From contig OX377202.1 in assembly GCA_947396885.1 (NCBI GenBank), forward strand, positions 6,758,001 to 6,822,000: 64,000 nucleotides of DNA. The letters are read 5' to 3'. Both the position numbers and the translations under genes were made by a program. Source of the DNA: Heligmosomoides polygyrus polygyrus (taxonomy: Eukaryota; Nematoda; Chromadorea; Rhabditida; Heligmosomidae). This document shows positions 44,845 through 54,409 of this stretch, in pieces. The notes below the pieces were generated by a model. That model was not told the DNA's origin. It saw only the letters and a list, made by a program, of their open reading frames with translations, and did no database searches. Within the stretch, counting starts at the first letter, position 1; each line of letters starts with the position of its first letter.

Positions 44845-45180
44845 AAGCTCAACGAGTTCAAGTCGGAGCCATGACGAATACGCGGTGGAGAACGGCTGAC
44901 GAGGCGGTTGTTGACAGAGCGAAACGGCGGCGGACCTCCTCGTCCGAGAGTCGATGAAGAACCTGCTTCGGCTGCCAGTTTGGGTAGATTGAAGCTCATC
45001 GATATGTACCTCCTACTTATTCACATTATTCCGAAAATATCTGCATACTTGTACAGTGCCATGTCATCTCTAATAAATCTTTGAAAAGCTTTTTGGTTAC
45101 GCGCGTTTAGAATGATGTCAAGGAATTTCAGGGGTTGCCCCTATTCCACGGAATAAGGTGCACACTCTCATCACGATGTT
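44845..45180. other. Globin 3' flank
   Basis: Sequence following the globin stop codon with an AATAAA at 45072; no repeat recognised. Confidence 0.4.
45072..45077 (+). other. Putative polyadenylation signal of the globin gene
   Basis: AATAAA lies 232 bases after the globin stop codon on the same strand, before the first downstream repeat. The interval has no other gene-like features. Confidence 0.55.
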
Positions 45181-45186
45181 TTTATT

Positions 45187-45300
45187 TTGTGATCAAAACT
45201 TTAGCACCAGGCCGGACTCGAACCCGCATCTCCTGCTGAGCGGGCGGGAATATTCTACGCCACTACACCACCGGCGGTGTTTGATCGAGCGCAACATCCA
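45187..45300 (-). repeat. tRNA-like repeat unit 3
   Basis: Minus strand copy of the tRNA-like family (A box TGGTGTAGTGG, B box GGTTCGAGTCC, 3' AGTTTTGATCAC). With unit 4 it forms a head-to-head pair. Confidence 0.55.
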
Positions 45301-45508
45301 CACCTCGAGGGACCGACCACCACTCAGCACTCACAAGTATATCGGGATGAGTCGACCGCTGATACCAACATGAAACCAATTAAGTTGAAAGCTTAGGCTT
45401 AAAGAAACTGATTTGAATTGTTCAGCTGACATCAGCGGCCAGCTCATCCCGGATACGGGTGGGTGCTGGTCGATCCCACGAGGTGCGGATGTTGCGTTCG
45501 ATCAAACG

Positions 45509-45582
45509 GCGCCGGTGGTGTAATGGCGTAGAGCATTCCCGCCCGGTCAGATGGAGGTGCGGGTTCGAGTCCCGCCTGGCGC
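45509..45582 (+). repeat. tRNA-like repeat unit 4 (74-nt cloverleaf)
   Basis: Folds as a nearly complete 74-nt cloverleaf: acceptor GCGCCGG/CTGGCGC, perfect T arm GCGGG-TTCGAGT-CCCGC, D stem GTGT/GCAT. The anticodon stem has only 3 of 5 pairs (CCCGC/GATGG) and loop CCGGTCA has C instead of T at position 33. Read as a tRNA-derived repeat or tRNA pseudogene. The match AGGCTTAAAGAAACTGATTT flanks the pair at 45396 and 45646. Confidence 0.6.
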
Positions 45583-45803
45583 TAGAAGTTTTGACCGCAA
45601 CCAAACATCGTTGTGACAGCTTACAACCTCGATACCAGCCAACTGAGGCTTAAAGAAACTGATTTGAATCTAAGCTGAAAGTCTTGATAGAAATGATAGT
45701 GATGGAATCTGCACACTGTTTAACAATCCAACATTTATTTACAAATGGCAGCACGAAGCCACGCGATGAAACAGGGAGTTCGGATAAACGACGACCCGAC
45801 CGA

Positions 45804-45969
45804 GGGCCGGATTCGTCATCGACCTACAGCAATTTAACAGAGAAAATAAAGCTGAAGTTCCTGATAGCGCGGCTTATCAAGTCATATGGTGAGCGATAAG
45901 CCGCGTTATCTGAGTTTTCCGCCGTGAATTCTCTGTCAAAGTTATGTAAGTCGTTGATGAACTCGACCA
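45804..45969. mobile_element. Hairpin MITE, CTACAGCAATTTAAC type
   Basis: Begins GGGCCGGATTCGTCATCGAC. The stem ATAGCGCGGCTTATCAAG..GATAAGCCGCGTTAT dominates. The right end is decayed (GATGAACTCGACC). Confidence 0.7.
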
Positions 45970-46109
45970 CAAGCTGGCTCATGCCCCTGACGATTCCCAA
46001 TTTCCGACGGAAGACGTTCGCCCCGGCAATCAAGCAACACCTTTTATTAGGGTGGTGCAAAAATAATGGCTGCTTTGAAGCGTCTACTTTGTTCACATGT
46101 ATCACCCGT

Positions 46110-47060
46110 TGTCCCGCTGGTCATCGAGCTGCTCGACCTGGCGCCAGCAGCGTCTCCATTCTCCCTGTCGCGTGCCAGAGTGATCCAATGGATCCTCCTC
46201 GCTCGAGGGACAGAAGAGCGTCAAATCGGTCGTTCAGGGCTTTCACGAAGAAGTCCGACCAACGCGTTGGTGGGCGTCCCGGTGTTCTCTTGACATCCCG
46301 CGGAATCCAATCTGTAATTGCTCTCGTCCAGCGGGTGTCTGCGAAGCGCATTACGTGGCCGACCCACCTAATTTTTGACAACTTGGCCCACGCGACAGCG
46401 TCTCTGAACATTGAACGTCGACGAAGCTCGGAACTCCTCTCACTTCTCTCACTTGCGTGAATCGTGTCACTCCGAGCATGGTCCTCTCGATTCCAAGCTG
46501 CGCGACGCTGATTGCGTGTTCATCCTGCTTTCGTTTAGCCCAGGTCTCTGAGGCGTATGTTAGGGCAGGAAGAACGGTAGAGTCGAATAGGTGGGCACGG
46601 AGTCGGACGTTCTTCGTCTTCTTCACGAATTCCTCGACGCACGTAAAAGCTCCCCAAGCCGCTCGTTTCCTCCTGCTCAGCTTTGGTGCTAGGTCGTTGG
46701 CCATGTTGACTTCGCGACCCAGATAGACGTAGCTGGAGCATTCGGAGATGTTCGTTCCGTTGAGCGAGAATGACGCATCAGAAACCCATCCGTTCCTCAT
46801 GAAGATCGTCTTCGTAAGATTCAGCTGCAGTCCAACACTCCCACATACACGATCGAAATCGGCCAGCATTCGCTCCGCCTGGCTGATGCTCGGTGTTATG
46901 AGCACGACGTCGTCAGCAAAGCGAAGATAGTGCAGTTTCCGGCCGTCGACCTTCACTCCCATGCCTTCCCATTCTAGTTCGCTTTCGATTTCGAGGGTGC
47001 CGTTGAAGAGCTTCAGGGATATGGTATCCTCTTGCTGAACCCCTCTTTTCACGTTGGTGG
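46110..47060 (-). pseudogene. RTE-type reverse transcriptase, C-terminal part
   Basis: Reads leftwards with MKRGVQQEDTISLKLFNGT, LRFADDVVLITPS (both catalytic Asp) and SSYVYLGREVNMANDLAPK. A frameshift near 46350-46410 leads to [19 protein letters not shown]. The 5' half is missing. It is a paralogue of the fragment at 26610 and more intact. Confidence 0.86.
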
Positions 47061-47084
47061 CGACATCGTTTTAGAAAGATGAAA

Positions 47085-47405
47085 CTTGGTACTACTTTGA
47101 TATACATACTTTGAAAGGCTATAACTCGTTCTAAATGAATATTTTCAATCGAAATATAACCACCATAGAAATCAACACATTTCTACCAATGAGAAACCGG
47201 TCTAGGTACTCCAGCAGCTTAAAAGCTAGAGTTCTGGAGGCGACGAAATTGTCGAATGCCTTTTTTGCATAGCTTTGATTAGGGAAGCATTCCTTGCGTG
47301 GGAAAATGTCGAAATGATTGAAAAAGTGATAGTCTCTAGAAGGGTCTGGCGAGTACGAAGGATGTCCGAGAGCTTAATGTCCTTATCCAATCAGAACTCG
47401 CTGAC
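47085..47405 (-). pseudogene. Mariner-type transposase C-terminal fragment
   Basis: Minus strand frames give IFPRKECFPNQSYAKKAFDN followed by FVASRTL-like text and an end resembling mariner C-termini. No TIR or start found. Confidence 0.5.
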
Positions 47406-47415
47406 CATGACCTTA

Positions 47416-47541
47416 GCCCTAGTTTACACTTGCGCCACCACGCGGCGCGGCACCACGATTGCCATAGTTATCGATTGTTCGGTCGATATCTATCCGTACC
47501 ATCGTGCCGCGCCGCGCAGCGGTGTAAGTATAAACTAGGGC
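47416..47541. mobile_element. Harbinger-like MITE, CCCTAGTTTATACTTG type
   Basis: TIR GCCCTAGTTTACACTTGCGC and complement; TTA duplicated at 47413-47415 and 47542-47544. Confidence 0.83.
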
Positions 47542-47544
47542 TTA

Positions 47545-48370
47545 GCCACCCGTACGCACCGTAACCTATGTACTGTACCCCAGCGTAGTACGAAAAACAG
47601 ATGTCAGATTCGTGATCTACACCCCAAACAACCCCCATGGGCGAGTTTGGACGAAACCAGTGAGTATGACCTCGACAGCCCTAGTCACACCTGTGTCTAT
47701 CGTAACCTACCATAGTCGCCCGAAATTTCAAAAACAGATGTTGGAATCGTGATCAGCACCCAAATAACCGCCTACCCCTTCCCCCCTTCCACTTCGCGAG
47801 GTTTGAGCGAAAGTTCTTTCGACTTCTCCTCGACCTGAGTCGTGAAAGTACAATGGTGCCGAAAATTTTGTGTGTCTTCCCTTGAAATTTTTTAATTCAC
47901 CTGCCCCAATAAGTGGTAATAGTTCGAAGCTTTATAAGTTTTTGTTTTTAAGGAAAAAACAATAGCTTATGGCTTGTTTTAAAGTGCAGGAAAGCAACAT
48001 CATTTAGCTACGAATCACCCGTCGCTCACATTGCACCAGCTGTCGCGCTCCAATAAGGACCGGCTGCCCCAATGTGGACCATAATCGGCCCATCCATTTT
48101 TTTGGAATTCGTCGAGGAAGGGCCTCTATCTTTCCTCACTATGCTCTCATCTGTTCGACTTTTTCCGGACGACGATCGAGTCCCGACAGGTCCCATCTAC
48201 AGTTGGGTTGATCTTTACTCATCAGCTAACGTCTTCAGATGACCGATATTGTGGTTTTGGTTTCGAGTCTTCTCTCGATACTAAGCGGGCTAGTGCCAGC
48301 TCCATTATGAGACCATCATAGTGTTTATTTGAGTGCTTGGAGTGTTTGGAGTGCTTAGTACCTTTCTCTC
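47545..48370. repeat. Decayed repeats and unassigned sequence
   Basis: 47545-47862 resembles one arm of the 32043-34735 element (CAGATGTCAGATTCGTGATC, CCAAACAACCCCCATGGGCG). At 48278-48340 is a copy of the AAGCGGGCTRGTGCC repeat also found at 59847. The rest is unassigned. Confidence 0.4.
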
Positions 48371-48375
48371 CATCA

Positions 48376-48989
48376 GGGGCCGGATTCATCAACGTCTTAA
48401 GTAACTTTAACGGAGAATTGTAAGGTTATCAAGTGATAGGCTGCGGGACATTATGTACGAGTGGCCGCCGGCGGCGCGGCGACTCGCGCGGCATGCGCGG
48501 CAAAAGACGTCGCAATTGGGTGACTTCAGCGGCCAGTGGTATCTAAACCTGCATCAAAACTTGTACATCAAGTGTTAGAAAGTGTATACAAACTCAGTTT
48601 CGCTGCGACAGTGCGTTATATTTTCAGCTTTTCCTAAAGAAACAGCATATAAAATTGAGCATTAGAACGTTGCTTAGTTTTATAACCCGAACTCAATTTC
48701 TGAAACAGAGCATGTTTTCCCCAGCTCCTGCAACAGCAGAAAGGGATACCAACAACTCAAACCTAGCGTTTGCAGCAAGTCATGAGGCACAGCTCCTACG
48801 ACCGCTGCGGAGCTCATCGCGCACGCGACAGTCGTCGTCGCGGGCGCGGCGACCATTCGTACATAAAGACCGCCCCTCCAAGTGATAAGCCGCGTTAAAA
48901 GCTCAGATAACTCGGCTTATCGCTCACCATATCGCTTGATAAAGTTACAATTCTCCGTTAAAGTTACGTAAATCGATGAATCCGGCCCC
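48376..48989. mobile_element. Hairpin MITE interrupted by a hAT-like MITE
   Basis: TIR GGGGCCGGATTCATCAACGT with GATGAATCCGGCCCC at the right. The central GATAAGCCGCG stem is split by the insertion 48439-48879. Confidence 0.83.
48439..48879. mobile_element. Nested hAT-like MITE with 8-bp target duplication
   Basis: Inverted ends: GCGGGACATTATGTACGAGT and, inverted, GGCGGTCTTTATGTACGAAT. Target AAGTGATA is duplicated at 48431-48438 and 48880-48887. It sits in the stem of another MITE. Confidence 0.85.
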
Positions 48990-49007
48990 AGGATGCACGT
49001 CTAAAAC

Positions 49008-49397
49008 AGCGGTCCTCCTTCCTTCCGGCGCAAATAGGGTCGGGAGGGGGGGGGGTCACCTAAAAAATGTCACCAACGCAAAAACAAAGCGACAAAACAC
49101 ACTGATAGTAAAGAATAGGTACAAACAATGGTATAGCTCTTTTCTGTGCTCTCCTCCGCTGACACGGAGGAGAGCACAGATTTAGGCAGGGGAAGGGACT
49201 CCAGAGTGTGGCTCGAGTGACGCGCCCGTGTTAAAATTGCCTAGATCCTGGAGTTTCCTCCCTTGCCCAATTCGGAAGCACATAAAATACGGATATGTAA
49301 TCGAAACAAGGAGATAAGACTGTATTTACATTCGCTGTATGTATCTACCCGCCGCAGCAGGCCATGTTGATCCCCCCCCCCGACCCTATTTGCGCCT
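49008..49397. mobile_element. Poly-G TIR element, first copy
   Basis: Ends CGCAAATAGGGTCGGGAGGG and CCCCGACCCTATTTGCGCC. The interior has an inverted TGTGCTCTCCTCCGC / GCGGAGGAGAGCACA-type hairpin. A related sequence at 54982-55345 shares the interior. Confidence 0.7.
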
Positions 49398-49556
49398 TCC
49401 TTCCTTCTCAGTGTTTGATAAACTTATAACCGAAAAAAACTGTCCACCGTGGTTTCGAAGTGAAATTCAGGGAAATCGTTACGGGACCACACAGTTGCCT
49501 ATCCCTCTGCTAATCAGCCGCTGCAGCTAGTGATATATATTTGCGTGCTTGGCCGA

Positions 49557-49646
49557 TGCAAATAGGGTGCGGGGGGGGGGGGGGGACTTCTGATGGGCAG
49601 AAAATCTCAGAGCCCCTCCCCCCCCCCTCCGACCCTATTTGCGTCA
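49557..49646. mobile_element. Minimal poly-G TIR MITE
   Basis: Starts GCAAATAGGGTGCGGGGGGG and ends CCCTCCGACCCTATTTGC; about 90 bp. Confidence 0.65.
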
Positions 49647-49666
49647 TGTTCCCCATCCTGGCTCCA

Positions 49667-49792
49667 GGGGCCGTATGCTCGTGTTCCCCCGTTGGGGGAA
49701 AATCGATCAATATCAACATATCACATCACGCCCCAATCCCCCATTGGGGGAAACTCGGGGTAGACGAGCATACGGCCCCAGGATATTGAGCC
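49667..49792. mobile_element. Short MITE, GGGGCCGTATGCTCG type
   Basis: CCAGGGGCCGTATGCTCGTG at the left and CGAGCATACGGCCCCAGG at the right, with TCCCCCxxTGGGGGAAA near each end. Confidence 0.72.
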
Positions 49793-49903
49793 TGTAGTAA
49801 GGGCGCTCCATGGCTAATAAAAAACCAGGTTTGAACCGCGCGGCTGTGGGCGTTGCGCACCGGACAACTCGGACGGGTTTTTTTCGGTTGTAAGTGTGTC
49901 GGC

Positions 49904-50192
49904 GGGCGCATTTAGCGCAGTCGGAGAAGGCGCCGGCTATCGCGTGCACCCGATACCAGGTTCCTGGTTCGGATTTCCCGCCCAGGCCAACCAAGCCTTC
50001 CATCCCTCCGGGGTCAGCGAATTGGTACCAGACTTGCCTGGGAAGGATAAAGCGCTGACTTGTTCATGAGCTGGCCACCGCAAGACATTGTATGGCCAAA
50101 TACGCATTCAAATCGCCTCCACGACATTGCGTAGAAGTGGAATGCGTGACGCATCCTAAAAGGGGTTGAGTGACGCCTTCCTTTATCCTTTA
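49904..50192 (+). repeat. tRNA-derived SINE, copy 7
   Basis: Head GCATTTAGCGCAGTCGGA with a recognisable A box, B box GGTTCGGATTT, and a TTTATCC 3' tail. Plus-strand orientation. Confidence 0.73.
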
Positions 50193-50507
50193 AGTGTATC
50201 GGCGAGTTTCCTTCTCCCCCATTTCGGAGACCTCGCCTCAGCACCCTCGTATGCACTGTAGCTGTAGGGGGAACCATACGTTTTCTGTGACTACAATAAA
50301 GCCGATAACTGTGGAAGAAGTACAGGATGGCCAGACGCAGTAACTCGCGTCTAAATTGCTACAGGTAGCGACGAGTTTTCACTCGCCGATACACTTACAA
50401 CCGGAACCCCCCTCCCCCTCCCCGACCTTATTTGCACCGGAGAAGCAAGCAAGTAACGATTTTCCTGAATTTCACTCCGAAACTGAAGAAGGAATATACA
50501 TATATGC

Positions 50508-50990
50508 AATTTTCACGTTAAATTGCATACTCTTCTAAACAATCTTGAGGCTTTTGGCACCAGGCTTAACATCTTCCAAATCAAGACGAGCTTTTCCAGA
50601 TCAAATTAGAGACTCTCCGAAAAGATTAGAATAATTTTTATATGAGGAAAATTTTGTCTAACATTCTTTTACCTTTTTATTTAGCCTGTCCAGTAGGTGA
50701 ACAAGCGGTTTTAAATTGTATAAAAATTTTATTTTCAATTAAAAATTACGGTATAAGGCTTATGCTAAAGTGCGGGAAGGCGGCAGTTTTTCGCGTATTC
50801 AAAGAAGAAATCGCACCATGCACTCGTCTAGCTGGTCATAATTTTCACTCGATTAGTAGTGAAAATGCTGCTTACTTACACGTGTTTGTGTGTTGCTTTC
50901 CACAGACGTTAACGTTGAACCGTTGCAGATGTGTAGCTCCATGTGAATAACATTTTTGCTATCAAGTAGAGGAAAATAGCATCGTCTTCG
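50508..50990. repeat. Partial foldback element, GGACAC family
   Basis: Left end ATTTTCACGTTAAATTGCA followed by the usual GATTAGAATAATTTTTAT and TAAAGTGCGGGAAGGCGGC modules; right end absent. Confidence 0.45.
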
Positions 50991-51031
50991 TCGGGTGTAT
51001 GGAACAGGTATGGCTTGCTTGAATAGCTCTT

Positions 51032-51165
51032 GGCCGCGTTTGTACTTCCGACGCCGAGTGACACGACTGCGTGTATAGTGGCCGAATTGATCGATCGCGT
51101 CGCCCGATCAATGTGGCCACAATAGGTGGCGTCGCGTCGCTCGGCGTCGAAGTATAAACGAGGCC
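51032..51165. mobile_element. MITE, GTACTTCCGACGCCGAG type
   Basis: GGCCGCGTTTGTACTTCCGA at the left mirrors TCGAAGTATAAACGAGGCC at the right. The TTA at the 3' side has no exact left partner. Confidence 0.6.
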
Positions 51166-51650
51166 TTAGTTTTATTTGAAAATAGTTTTTTTAAGAGAGT
51201 TCTTTCGAGGATGTCAGAGTCACCGTCGGACTGGTGGGGGCTGGTTGAAGCATAAACGAAGATGAACATTCAAGTGAGTGCCTGTAACGAGTTCGTACAT
51301 AATTTGCAGCTACAGATGGTTGTTACTGCAGGATACTCCATCTGATAGTGAACCTGGACCGGCGGCACAGCGCTTGTCATCATACCATGGCTCCATGAAG
51401 TGACGGAGAAGAGCAAGGATTCGCTGTTTGCCTAGATTTTATCTGAAGCGTGCCACAAGAGATTATGTGTCACATTATATGAAAAACTGACTTCGAATTG
51501 AAATGTACGTTCACTTTTTAATCAAAAATTCATTTTGACTTTCTTTGAATACTTATTAGTCGCTCAAACTAGAGCTCTTGAAAGTGCATACGCTGTTTGG
51601 ATGGTCATGAAATTCTTATTCTTTTAGCTACAGAGGAGGTTCTAGACTTA

Positions 51651-51802
51651 GGGCCTTTTCATATTTGGCAACGAGAGCAACAGGAGATTGGTTGGCTAGG
51701 CAAATCACGGTTGTCGGTTTTTGCTGGGCGACCGCTCGGCAGAAGTCGATACGTATGATTTGCCTGGACGATCAATCGCTCCCGTCGCGAAGTATGAACA
51801 GC
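51651..51802. mobile_element. Harbinger-like MITE, related to 30404
   Basis: GGGCCTTTTCATATTTGGCA and TCGCGAAGTATGAACAGC ends; TTA on both sides (51648-51650, 51803-51805). Confidence 0.7.
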
Positions 51803-52236
51803 TTATGGTGCAGTAGGTCGAGAAGGCGTTGGTGTAGTTGATCAGGAATGTGCTAAAATACCTGCTATCATGGCCCGCTGACCGCTGTTTCATAATTTAT
51901 GGCTTCATTAATCTCGTGTTCGTGATGTGCCGTTTAGAAGATTCGCGTCAGTTGACGTTGCACTGAAAACTCTACGCAGAAAACAACTGGATTACACAAC
52001 GCTTTTGTTTAATATCCTGTTGAACTGCTGGTGCTAAATAGGTCACCAGCCGGCGAAAATTCCTTCACCTATCGGTGAATTTTGTTGGATGAGTAGTCCA
52101 TATACTATTTACTAGAATTTTACAGACAGTAGACCTCTGGTGATTCTAGAAACATCCTCACCTCAGCTGTGCTCAATCTTTCTACATAAGCACCTGAACA
52201 AAGGTCACTGAAGAGTGCGTGGCGCAGTCGAGTCGT

Positions 52237-52640
52237 GTTATATGCCATTTTCAATTCAAATTGTACACTTCAAATCAAACTGAACGAGCCAAATCGGTGG
52301 GAAAAGTGCCAAATTTTATCCGAAAGGCGTCTAATTTGACATCATAATGGCTATACGCAGGTTTTTGGCACTTTCGAATAAGCTTAAGATGTTTACCTAA
52401 CTAAAGATGTGAGAGCATTCAACATTGCAGCATTCAAGCTATGTAGTCACTTTTTAGACACTCTAAGGCGGCTAATAAACTTTCCAAGAATGTCAAAATG
52501 AATTTTGGAGTCGAGAATTAATATTCGCTATCTAAACACGTGGTCACTTCAATCTGAAAGACGTTCTTCTTGATTTGAAAGGTGGCCTATTTGATTTTAA
52601 AGGCGTGTAGTCTGCTTCGAATCGTGCAGGTTGACGTGAA
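52237..52640. repeat. Degenerate foldback element, GGACAC family
   Basis: Begins TGCCATTTTCAATTCAAATTG and ends GTTGACGTGAAAGC with weakened AAATCAAA-type subterminal repeats. Old copy. Confidence 0.4.
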
Positions 52641-53244
52641 AGCAGAGCGATTCACATTGATTCTGATGAAGTGCTAGCGAACATATGTATAATTGTGTTT
52701 TTTGACAGGTGTTGTTCAGATGTTTCGTTGCGGTCGTCCTTCAGAATACATCAGCTAGCTTTTGTACTAGACATCGTTGAGGCCTTCAGTATGTTTATGT
52801 GATGGTTTGTTGTGCTAGTTGTTGAGCAGAAACACCCTAAGCTGCAGAAGCAGCAGAAGTCAATACCTTCTATCCATCGCACTGTACATGTATTGATCCA
52901 TCCGAGCAACTGAAGGCTCTGAGCAGTTCGTTGCGTTTGCCGATATTCAGAGGGATTCTCTCAAAACGTTGAAATTGGCTCATTTTCAATATGTCCTACC
53001 CGGATTTGTGTGTTCGTATTTACACGAATAACTCACTGTGGCTGCATCATGCTTTAACCTTACGAATTCTCGTTATTTTTCGATGTTGCTCATAAGAATA
53101 TGTAGACTCCTGTACGTGTGAATATGGAGATATTTATGCATTAATGAAGTTTTTGAAACTTCTGTAAATGTCGTTGTCGGAGAAGCAAACCAAAAACACG
53201 CTCGTCAGGTCAACAGTGGACGATCTGGACGTCCATTCAGCTGT

Positions 53245-53674
53245 TTGGCATCATGCCAAATCGGGCGAGTTACCCGTGCACACGCCTGGCACGAAGCCAA
53301 CTTGGACGAGTTTCCCCAGCCATTTCTGGCATCATGCCAAGTTGGGCGAGTTTCCCCACACTCGCGGTTGGCATCATGCCAGTTCGGGCGAGTTATCCCG
53401 CGCTTATTTGGCACCTCGCCAGTTCGGACGAGATGTCTTGCGCTGATTTGGCATTACGCCAGCTCAGACGAGTTGTCCCGAGAGGATTTGGCATCATGCC
53501 AGCTCGGACGAGTTCTCCACACCATTTGGCGACGAGCCAAATGATCATGCAGGCTACGACAGGCTACAACAGCGACCAAAAGAGGCGTGTCACGCGGACG
53601 AATTTCTTCGCTGCCACTTGGCATCAAGCCAATTCGGACGAGTTGCTCTGGCCGAAAATTTGGCATCGTGCCAA
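53245..53674. repeat. Array of ten TTGGC-N5-GCCA palindromes, 40-bp period
   Basis: Sites at 53245, 53286, 53326, 53368, 53408, 53448, 53488, 53526, 53618 and 53660 (15 bp each). Eight are spaced 38-42 bp apart. All keep YTGGC and GCCAR while the five middle bases vary (ATCAT, ACGAA, ACCTC, ATTAC, GACGA, ATCAA, ATCGT). Between sites a TTCGGRCGAGTT-like module recurs. Each site matches the nuclear factor I full-site consensus. Open frames crossing it on both strands are a product of the repeat. Confidence 0.85.
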
Positions 53675-53967
53675 TCTTTTCTGCACGCGATTTTACGTCA
53701 TTTTTCACCGTTTTTATGGATTTCTTGGTGTTTCTGTTGTTGCTTGTTCTGAATTTCACTAATACACCTATATAAGCAGCGATTTTTACAACATAGTTGA
53801 ACATGTACAATCTACTGAGCTGTTGATCAAATCCAGATGAGTGCAGCTCAAAGATCTGACTGGGGTATATATCTCTGAGAACAGCCTTTGAAATAATGGT
53901 GTTTAGAGATAAGCATGCGGTACAGCACTTTATATGAGAGCATGCTCAGTGGGGTCAATAAGATGTA

Positions 53968-53972
53968 ACAAT

Positions 53973-54004
<32 letters not shown>
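53968..54004. repeat. AAC trinucleotide microsatellite
   Basis: About twelve consecutive AAC units after AATGTAACAAT-like sequence. Confidence 0.9.
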
Positions 54005-54122
54005 ACCAAAGACAATTCTCAATGCGCCGGCAGTAGTGAACACGAATCCATGCCGGCGCTGTAAACAATTCCAGCGTCGATAAAATTCTCACAATCTTTA
54101 AGGTAACAACAGGTACAAGTAA

Positions 54123-54256
54123 GCCCTAGTTTATACTTGCGCAGCCACGCATCGCGGCACCACTATCACCATAGATATCGATGTTTCGCTCCGCCCGGTC
54201 GATATCTATCCCACCATGATGCCGCGCCGCGGAGCGACGCAAGTATAAACTAGGGC
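54123..54256. mobile_element. Harbinger-like MITE, CCCTAGTTTATACTTG type
   Basis: TIR GCCCTAGTTTATACTTGCGC and complement; TAA duplicated at 54120-54122 and 54257-54259. Confidence 0.85.
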
Positions 54257-54409
54257 TAAAATCTATTCGCTATCAACGTTTGGGGTTTCTGGGATATCAA
54301 GCGACTCATTTGAAAGGCTCTTGAACAAGCTTTGCGAATACATTCAAGAAGGAGATAATAAAACAATGGAGCGGTGGTTAAGACAATTATGAATGACAGT
54401 AACAAATCT

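Larger units (their letters stand above)
50995..53240. other. Mostly unassigned stretch with small MITEs
   Basis: Holds the MITEs at 51032 and 51651 and a degenerate foldback at 52237. The remainder shows no recognised gene, including no sign of the missing exonuclease exons. Confidence 0.35.

Noticed and set aside
45509..45582. A functional tRNA gene
   Set aside because: Two mismatches in the anticodon stem, C at position 33, and the shared 3' extension in dispersed copies argue for a tRNA-derived repeat.
53245..53674. CRISPR-like array
   Set aside because: Regular spacing but the spacers are themselves repeats, the host is a nematode and no cas genes are present.
53168..53762. Repetitive 92-169-codon frames across the 40-bp array as a repeat protein
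   Set aside because: All frames on both strands stay open owing to the repeat composition; no start context or splice support, and unit length varies by non-multiples of three.
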